A DNA stretch of 64,000 nucleotides from Anderseniella sp039978075 (GTDB taxonomy: Bacteria > Pseudomonadota > Alphaproteobacteria > Rhizobiales > Aestuariivirgaceae): assembly GCA_039978075.1 (NCBI GenBank), contig JBDWCA010000015.1, positions 186,001 through 250,000 on the forward strand, written 5' to 3'. Below, one piece after another: positions 59,997 through 64,000 of this stretch (its first letter is position 1; each line of letters starts with the position of its first letter). The position numbers and the translations under genes are program-made. The notes beneath the pieces were generated by a model. That model did not search any database. It saw only the letters and a list, made by a program, of their open reading frames with translations, and was not told where the DNA came from.

Positions 59997-61026
59997 CCAC
60001 GCCCAGTTTCTTCTGAAGGTTCGAGCTTGATGTTGTGTACTGGAACAGCAACCGCTCACCGGGATTGATGATCCGGAAAGCTTCCTGGGACATCAGGGCA
60101 GCCTCATGGAAGCCTGAAAGGATCAGCTTCAGCTTGCCGGGATAAGTATTGATGTCGCCGATGGCGAAAATGCCGGGTGCGGAGGTTGCAAATTTCTCAG
60201 TATCAACCGGTACCAGGTTTTCCTCAAGATTAAGTCCCCACTCGGCGACCGGACCGAGTTTCATGGTCAGACCGAAGAACGGCAACATGGTGTTGCAGGC
60301 AACGTCGAGCTCGCCTTCCTTGCCTTTGACGGTTGCGCCACTCAAAACACCGTCACTGCCATGCAGGTTGGTAACCTGCCCGATATGGAGGTTCATTTTT
60401 CCTGCAGCGACCAGTTCGCGCATCTTGTTCACACTGTCAGGGGCAGCCCTGAAATCGTCGCGCCGGTGCAGCAGGGTCATGGACTTGGCAATCGGCTGCA
60501 GATTGATGACCCAGTCCAGAGCGCTGTCGCCACCGCCAACAATCAGGATGTCCCTGTCGCGGAAATCTTCCATGCGCTTGACCGAATAGAAAACGCTGGT
60601 GCCCTCATATTCGTCGATTGACGGCATGGGTGGTTTCTTGGGCTGGAAACTGCCACCACCGGCTGCGACCACGACGACCTTGCACTTGAACTGAATATCC
60701 CCGTCGGTTTCCAGTTCGAATGTTCCGTCATCCAGTTTCCGCAACGAAGTGACCATCTGGTTGTAGTGGTAGTGCGGATTGAACGGCGCAGCCTGTTCCA
60801 GCAGCCGGTCGGTCAGTTCCTGACCGGTTACGATCGGCAGGCCCGGAATGTCGTAAATCGGTTTTTCCGGATATAACTCGGCGCACTGCCCGCCCGGTTT
60901 ATCGAGAATGTCCACCACGTGGCACTTGATGTCGAGCAGACCCAGTTCGAAAACGGCAAACAGTCCGCATGGACCAGCGCCAACAATAACTACATCAGTT
61001 TCAATCGTCTGACTGGCCATCGACAC
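59992..61026 (-). CDS. Ferredoxin--NADP+ reductase, thioredoxin-reductase-like (344 aa)
   Basis: FAD-binding GAGPCGLFAVFELGLL (about 16-31), a CAELYPEKPIYDIPG block typical of the TrxR-like FNR of Rhizobiales and Bacillus, the NADPH site IVGGGDSALDWVINL and the C-terminal SAPGIFAIGDINTYPGKL. It lacks the CxxC redox pair of thioredoxin reductase, as expected for an FNR. It passes electrons between NADPH and a ferredoxin, very likely the [2Fe-2S] protein encoded just upstream (83 bp). Confidence 0.9.
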   Translation of the reverse strand: MSMASQTIETDVVIVGAGPCGLFAVFELGLLDIKCHVVDILDKPGGQCAELYPEKPIYDIPGLPIVTGQELTDRLLEQAAPFNPHYHYNQMVTSLRKLDDGTFELETDGDIQFKCKVVVVAAGGGSFQPKKPPMPSIDEYEGTSVFYSVKRMEDFRDRDILIVGGGDSALDWVINLQPIAKSMTLLHRRDDFRAAPDSVNKMRELVAAGKMNLHIGQVTNLHGSDGVLSGATVKGKEGELDVACNTMLPFFGLTMKLGPVAEWGLNLEENLVPVDTEKFATSAPGIFAIGDINTYPGKLKLILSGFHEAALMSQEAFRIINPGERLLFQYTTSSSNLQKKLGVA

Positions 61027-61109
61027 GGGCCTCCTTGATGATATCGCCGGATGGCCTGTTCAGGGCCGCCGAAGCATTTGTGTTGAGTGAGTGAAACAGG
61101 TAAAGGGCC

Positions 61110-61430
61110 TCAGAACTGTTTTTCCGGAACCTTCACAACAAGTCCGTCAATGTCGTCAGATACCCTGATCTGACACGAAAGCCGCGAGCTGTCCTGAACC
61201 TCGAAGGCAAAGTCCAGCATGTCCTCTTCCATTTCAGAACGTTCTGCCAGTTTTTCCGCCCAATCGCCCTGAAGGTAGACATGGCACGTGGCACAGGCAC
61301 ACGCACCACCACAATCTGCATCGATGCCCGGCACCATGTTCTTGATTGCGGTCTCCATGACCGACATGCCGTTTTCCGCGTCAACAACATGTTCCTTGCC
61401 GCTGTGCTCGATAAAAGTGATCTTTGCCAT
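61110..61430 (-). CDS. [2Fe-2S] ferredoxin, adrenodoxin type (106 aa)
   Basis: Full-length ferredoxin with MAKITFIEHSGKEHVV, the cluster ligands in DCGGACACATCHVYL (C-x5-C-x2-C) and the distal Cys in SRLSCQIRVSDDIDGL. Adrenodoxin-type ferredoxins supply P450s, Fe-S assembly or other oxygenases. The ATG at 61430 is chosen; an extension to 61481 is unlikely. In an operon with the TrxR-like FNR, so together they can form an NADPH-to-acceptor chain. Confidence 0.93.
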   Translation of the reverse strand: MAKITFIEHSGKEHVVDAENGMSVMETAIKNMVPGIDADCGGACACATCHVYLQGDWAEKLAERSEMEEDMLDFAFEVQDSSRLSCQIRVSDDIDGLVVKVPEKQF

Positions 61431-61489
61431 GTCTTCTGGTCCTGCCATGCTCCAGATCAGGATGACTTCTGGCTGGTTCACCGGAAGTC

Positions 61490-61556
61490 ATAAACCTGAT
61501 CGCTTTCAAATTGTTGGAGCACCTTTATGGGTCCTATCAAACCCGTGTTGCTCCAA
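61490..61556 (-). repeat. Dispersed nested-palindrome element, copy D (long type)
   Basis: On the minus strand: GCTTGGAGCAACACGGG, TTTGATAGGACCC, 27 nt that include GGTGCTCCAA, then GATCAGGTTTAT. Outer arms TTGGAGCA/GTGCTCCAA and inner arms GGGTTT/GGACCC nest. It sits upstream of the ferredoxin gene. Same layout as copy B. Confidence 0.68.
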
Positions 61557-61558
61557 GC

Positions 61559-61576
61559 ATGCAAACTTGTTTGCAT
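61559..61576. promoter_or_regulatory. 18-bp palindrome ATGCAAAC-TT-GTTTGCAT
   Basis: Perfect 8-bp arms with a 2-bp centre, directly beside repeat copy D and about 130 bp upstream of the ferredoxin start. Size and symmetry fit a LacI- or TetR-type operator, but no such regulator is nearby. Confidence 0.5.
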
Positions 61577-61816
61577 ACATTCAATTACCATTCAGGTCAT
61601 TAGCTAGGCCGACAGCGCGCAAAATGCAACAAAATCCGGCCCGGCAAGTTGGATTTCACGTCTTTGTGCGACAATTGGGACCTAAGGAAGCGGCCTATCG
61701 GTGTCAGCGGCAGAGTTTGACCTGCAGATACGGAGTTGGAGGGCAACCTTGCAATTGGCTGTTTTTCAAAGTCCGACCGATTCGACCCAGGGGCCAACTG
61801 GTGCTGGTTCAGCGCT
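61577..61816. other. Non-coding stretch between ferredoxin and Hpt genes
   Basis: About 240 bp downstream of the Hpt gene and upstream of the palindrome. I see no gene, clear terminator or repeat here. With the palindrome and repeat copy D it makes up a 386-bp gap. Confidence 0.4.
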
Positions 61817-62185
61817 TCAAAGATACTCTTCTATTTGCGCTTCAAAGGCAGCGCGGGTCGCAATCAGCCGGCTCAACAGCGCAGCGCGCGCGGCCGCATC
61901 GGAAAATTCCACCATTTCCATTGCTTCAGCCACATCTCCAACCTGCCCGGCTCCGACTGACCGCGCCGCACCCTTGAGTGTGTGAACGGCGGATTTCCAG
62001 AGTGTCGCATCGGCGCACGATACCAGTTCTTCTGTCTGGTTCTTGAGTTGAACGCGGAACAATTGCAGCAATTCCACCTGCAGACCCAGGTCACCCAGCG
62101 TGTATTGATCCAAATGCGCAATATCTACAACTGCCTTAACGGAACCGCCATCGACATTGCTTGCAGCGGCCTGTTTCGGCTTCAT
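61817..62185 (-). CDS. Hpt-domain histidine phosphotransfer protein (122 aa)
   Basis: A stand-alone Hpt: LDQYTLGDLGLQVELLQLF, then the phosphorylated His in WKSAVHTLKGAARSVGAGQ and the second helix VAEAMEMVEFSD. It shuttles phosphate between receivers; possible donors are the hybrid kinases. The ATG at 62185 (MKPKQAAAS) is chosen, with AAAGG upstream; the frame stays open to 62458 but that stretch has no homology-like pattern. In rhizobia an Hpt gene is, as I recall, commonly next to the large growth-pole protein, as here (divergent). Confidence 0.85.
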   Translation of the reverse strand: MKPKQAAASNVDGGSVKAVVDIAHLDQYTLGDLGLQVELLQLFRVQLKNQTEELVSCADATLWKSAVHTLKGAARSVGAGQVGDVAEAMEMVEFSDAAARAALLSRLIATRAAFEAQIEEYL

Positions 62186-62330
62186 TGTGTAGTGACCTTT
62201 TTTCGAATTACGCAGGCTCGTGGAACCGGTGCCTAAGTGGCTGATTCTGACCTGCTTTATGTAAATTAGACGCCAATCTGACAAAAATTCGTTGTGAATT
62301 TTGTTAAAATTTGACTCATTTCCACCCATG

Positions 62331-62448
62331 GCGTTAACCAATCCGCTAGTTTTCCAAAACCTTTTAATGCTATTGGCTTCTTTAAGTGTCTGATTTGCAT
62401 TAGAATCCTGTCCGGGACGTGCGATGGGTGTGGACAAATTGGTTAACG
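62331..62448. promoter_or_regulatory. Paired inverted GTTAAC-core sites between Hpt and growth-pole genes
   Basis: GCGTTAACCAAT (62331-62342) and ATTGGTTAACGC (62437-62448) are exact reverse complements 94 bp apart, within the 406-bp divergent region (62186-62591). CACCCAT and ATGGGTG nearby are also inverted. TTAACC resembles the core of CtrA half-sites, but no full TTAA-N7-TTAA site is present. The remainder of the region is AT-rich on the Hpt side and likely contains promoters. Confidence 0.5.
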
Positions 62449-62591
62449 CAGTGGCCATTAGGCTTGCTTCGTTTCCAAATGAGTCAGATCATCAAGCGTG
62501 GGAGTGACCAGTATACGGCGCACATGAGGCAACCGGGGGGACCTGGAGTGTGAGTACCGGTTAGTAAGTTTTAGTTGCGGGGATGCAGAAA

Positions 62592-64000
62592 ATGTCAAGC
62601 GAAACGAACCAGCCGCGCCGCGCTTCGCGCAGGGGCAGTCGCAGGGCAATTGAGGAACAGAACGAAGATCAGGCCGCTCGCCGCGACGCTGCTGAGCGCC
62701 GCAGACTTGACGCGATTGATCAACGCCGCCGCGAAGCACAGTTGCGCGGACGGCCCGCCAACGAAAATGATGCGTTTGCTGCCAGCAGTCTGCAGGCCAT
62801 CCGCGAGCGCACATCGACAACCCCGGTATGGGCTGCGGTGGCTATTTCGCTGGTGTGGCTGGCAATCTGGACCGTGTTGTATGTCCCTGCCCTGGCCCAG
62901 CTTGCCGGAAGCCCGCTCAGCCTGACCAATCTGCCGGTCACGTTGCGCACCATCATGATGGCGGTGATTCCGGTTCTGTCTTTCCTTGTTATCGGCTACC
63001 TTATTTTCCGCACCAACCAGATCAGCCATGTCAGCCAGGCATTGATGCAGACTGCCATGCGCCTTGTCCGCCCGCAGGACATTGCAACCGAAAGCCTCGC
63101 ATCGGTCTCGCAGCTGGTGCGATCCGAGGTGGATCAGCTGGTTGGAGGCGTTGAACACGCCGTGCAGCGCGCCAGCGAACTTGAAGGTGTCGTTCACAAG
63201 GAAGTAGCCAATATTGAACGTGCCTTTGGAGCCAATGAAGAGCGTATCCGCACCATGCTCGAAGGCCTGGAACACCAGCGCAATTCACTGCACGAAACCG
63301 GTCGCGTCATCGGTATCGAAGCCACTCCCCTGCTGTCGCGCATTGAAGAAAACACACAAAGCCTGTCAGGCATTATATCGACAGCTTCTTCGACCCTTGC
63401 AGCGCTCGAGCACGGCTTGAAAAACACAACCTCCGAATTGTCTCAGACCGTTGATGAAATCTCCACGCGGGCGAGCTTTGTCGGCACCGAGATTTCCGGC
63501 CAGACAGCCCGCATGGAACAGATGTCGGGTACGCTGGTCAATGAAATGCGGGTGTTCTCCGACAGCGTGACCGGCCAGGTTTCGACCATGCAGGAAACCG
63601 CCCAGCGCATGAATACCGAGGGCATGCAGTTCGGTGACAGCCTGCGTCAGCTTGAAGGCAGCGTGACCTCCGGCATTCGTGAAAGCCTTGAAGAAGTGCG
63701 CGGTGTTCGCGTCGAGCTTACCCAGGGCATTGAGCAGGTAACGGCGGCGACCACCGATCAGATGCGTCTTGCGGCTGAACAGAACACCGAAATGATGAAG
63801 CTTGCCGGTGAAACCGTCACACATTCGGTACGCAGCACATCCGGCGAAATTGTCAAATCCGTTCAACAGTCAACCCAGGCTGTCAACGAGCAGTTGCAGG
63901 CGGCCTCAGAACAAAACACCGAGATGATGAAGATCGCTGGCGACACGGTTGCACAGAAAGTGCACACCGCGTCCGGAGAAATCGTCCAGTCTGTCCAGCA
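62592..64000 (+). CDS. Large membrane-anchored coiled-coil protein, growth-pole-ring-like (3' end outside window)
   Basis: 469 residues are visible and the frame runs off the right edge. A basic N-terminus (about 1-60) precedes two membrane helices (about 78-100 and 114-137), then a long helical region of alternating Gln, Thr, Ser, Glu with apolipoprotein-like heptads. At the end a 44-residue repeat begins: EQNTEMMKLAGETV and EQNTEMMKIAGDTV start 132 bp apart (63777, 63909). This is the architecture of the very large polar-growth protein GPR of Agrobacterium. ATG 62592 has GGGG about 9 nt upstream; ATG 62583 is also in frame. Confidence 0.75.
   Translation, partial: MSSETNQPRRASRRGSRRAIEEQNEDQAARRDAAERRRLDAIDQRRREAQLRGRPANENDAFAASSLQAIRERTSTTPVWAAVAISLVWLAIWTVLYVPALAQLAGSPLSLTNLPVTLRTIMMAVIPVLSFLVIGYLIFRTNQISHVSQALMQTAMRLVRPQDIATESLASVSQLVRSEVDQLVGGVEHAVQRASELEGVVHKEVANIERAFGANEERIRTMLEGLEHQRNSLHETGRVIGIEATPLLSRIEENTQSLSGIISTASSTLAALEHGLKNTTSELSQTVDEISTRASFVGTEISGQTARMEQMSGTLVNEMRVFSDSVTGQVSTMQETAQRMNTEGMQFGDSLRQLEGSVTSGIRESLEEVRGVRVELTQGIEQVTAATTDQMRLAAEQNTEMMKLAGETVTHSVRSTSGEIVKSVQQSTQAVNEQLQAASEQNTEMMKIAGDTVAQKVHTASGEIVQSVQ

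Noticed and set aside
62186..62458. N-terminal extension of the Hpt protein to 62458
   Set aside because: The extra 91 residues have no recognisable pattern and would cover the divergent promoter and the GTTAAC sites; the ATG at 62185 is better.

Overview
The window reads as chromosomal DNA of an alphaproteobacterium, most likely a free-living, probably marine member of Hyphomicrobiales (Rhizobiales). Pointers are a CckA-type hybrid kinase, a rhizobial-type DksA with a degenerate zinc finger, a DUF2585 membrane protein, a large two-TM coiled-coil protein resembling the Agrobacterium growth-pole-ring protein, and TRAP and tripartite tricarboxylate (TTT) uptake systems. Coding density is high and gene context is chromosomal. 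I found no rRNA, tRNA, prophage, insertion sequence or CRISPR array.

Layout. 1-9.1 kb: end of a gamma-glutamylcyclotransferase-like gene, a methyltransferase, then a catabolic island in which a TRAP operon (dctP-dctM-dctQ) diverges from a MocR-type regulator followed by an epoxide hydrolase and an aldehyde dehydrogenase; the divergent promoter holds three copies of a CAARGGACAG half-site. 9.2-15.3 kb: a TupA-like ATP-grasp protein, cckA, a FliO-like protein, dksA and a MoxR ATPase. 15.3-19.9 kb: two lipoproteins, a DUF2975/HTH pair, and a Slam outer-membrane translocator overlapping its probable surface-lipoprotein substrate. 19.9-25.7 kb: a P-loop ATPase, metA and a MaoC-like hydratase, then a TTT operon. 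26-30.1 kb: a large hybrid histidine kinase flanked by two paralogous single-domain response regulators. 30.3-38.5 kb: a TadG-like protein, a SixA-like phosphatase, ycjX-ycjF, and lemA-DUF2207-M48 protease.

38.4-42.4 kb: AraC regulator divergent from a cupin, then a phenylpyruvate/indolepyruvate decarboxylase-like enzyme and DUF2585. 42.7-49 kb: a second TupA-like protein, a CoxE-type VWA protein (natural partner of the MoxR 28 kb away), TM2, ankyrin, TerB-like and small secreted proteins, and aceK. 49.4-53.7 kb: a secreted Gly/His-rich four-EF-hand protein, an MFS carrier, and a two-domain flavin oxidoreductase. 53.7-54.3 kb is a non-coding, palindrome-rich block. 54.3-61.4 kb: a TadG/VWA protein, a persulfide-dioxygenase-like MBL enzyme, a GlcD-type oxidase, a P1 peptidase, DUF2892, and a ferredoxin/ferredoxin reductase pair. 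61.8-64 kb: an Hpt phosphotransfer protein divergent from the truncated coiled-coil growth-pole protein.

Themes. Phosphorelay parts recur (CckA, the hybrid kinase with Hpt, two receivers, a free Hpt, SixA), as do envelope proteins (Slam, LemA/DUF2207/M48, YcjXF, TadG, GPR-like). The most distinctive non-coding signals are a dispersed nested-palindrome element present in four copies (two abut stop codons), the MocR operator array, hairpins between the binding-protein and permease genes of both transport operons, and the hairpin cluster at 53.7-54.2 kb.
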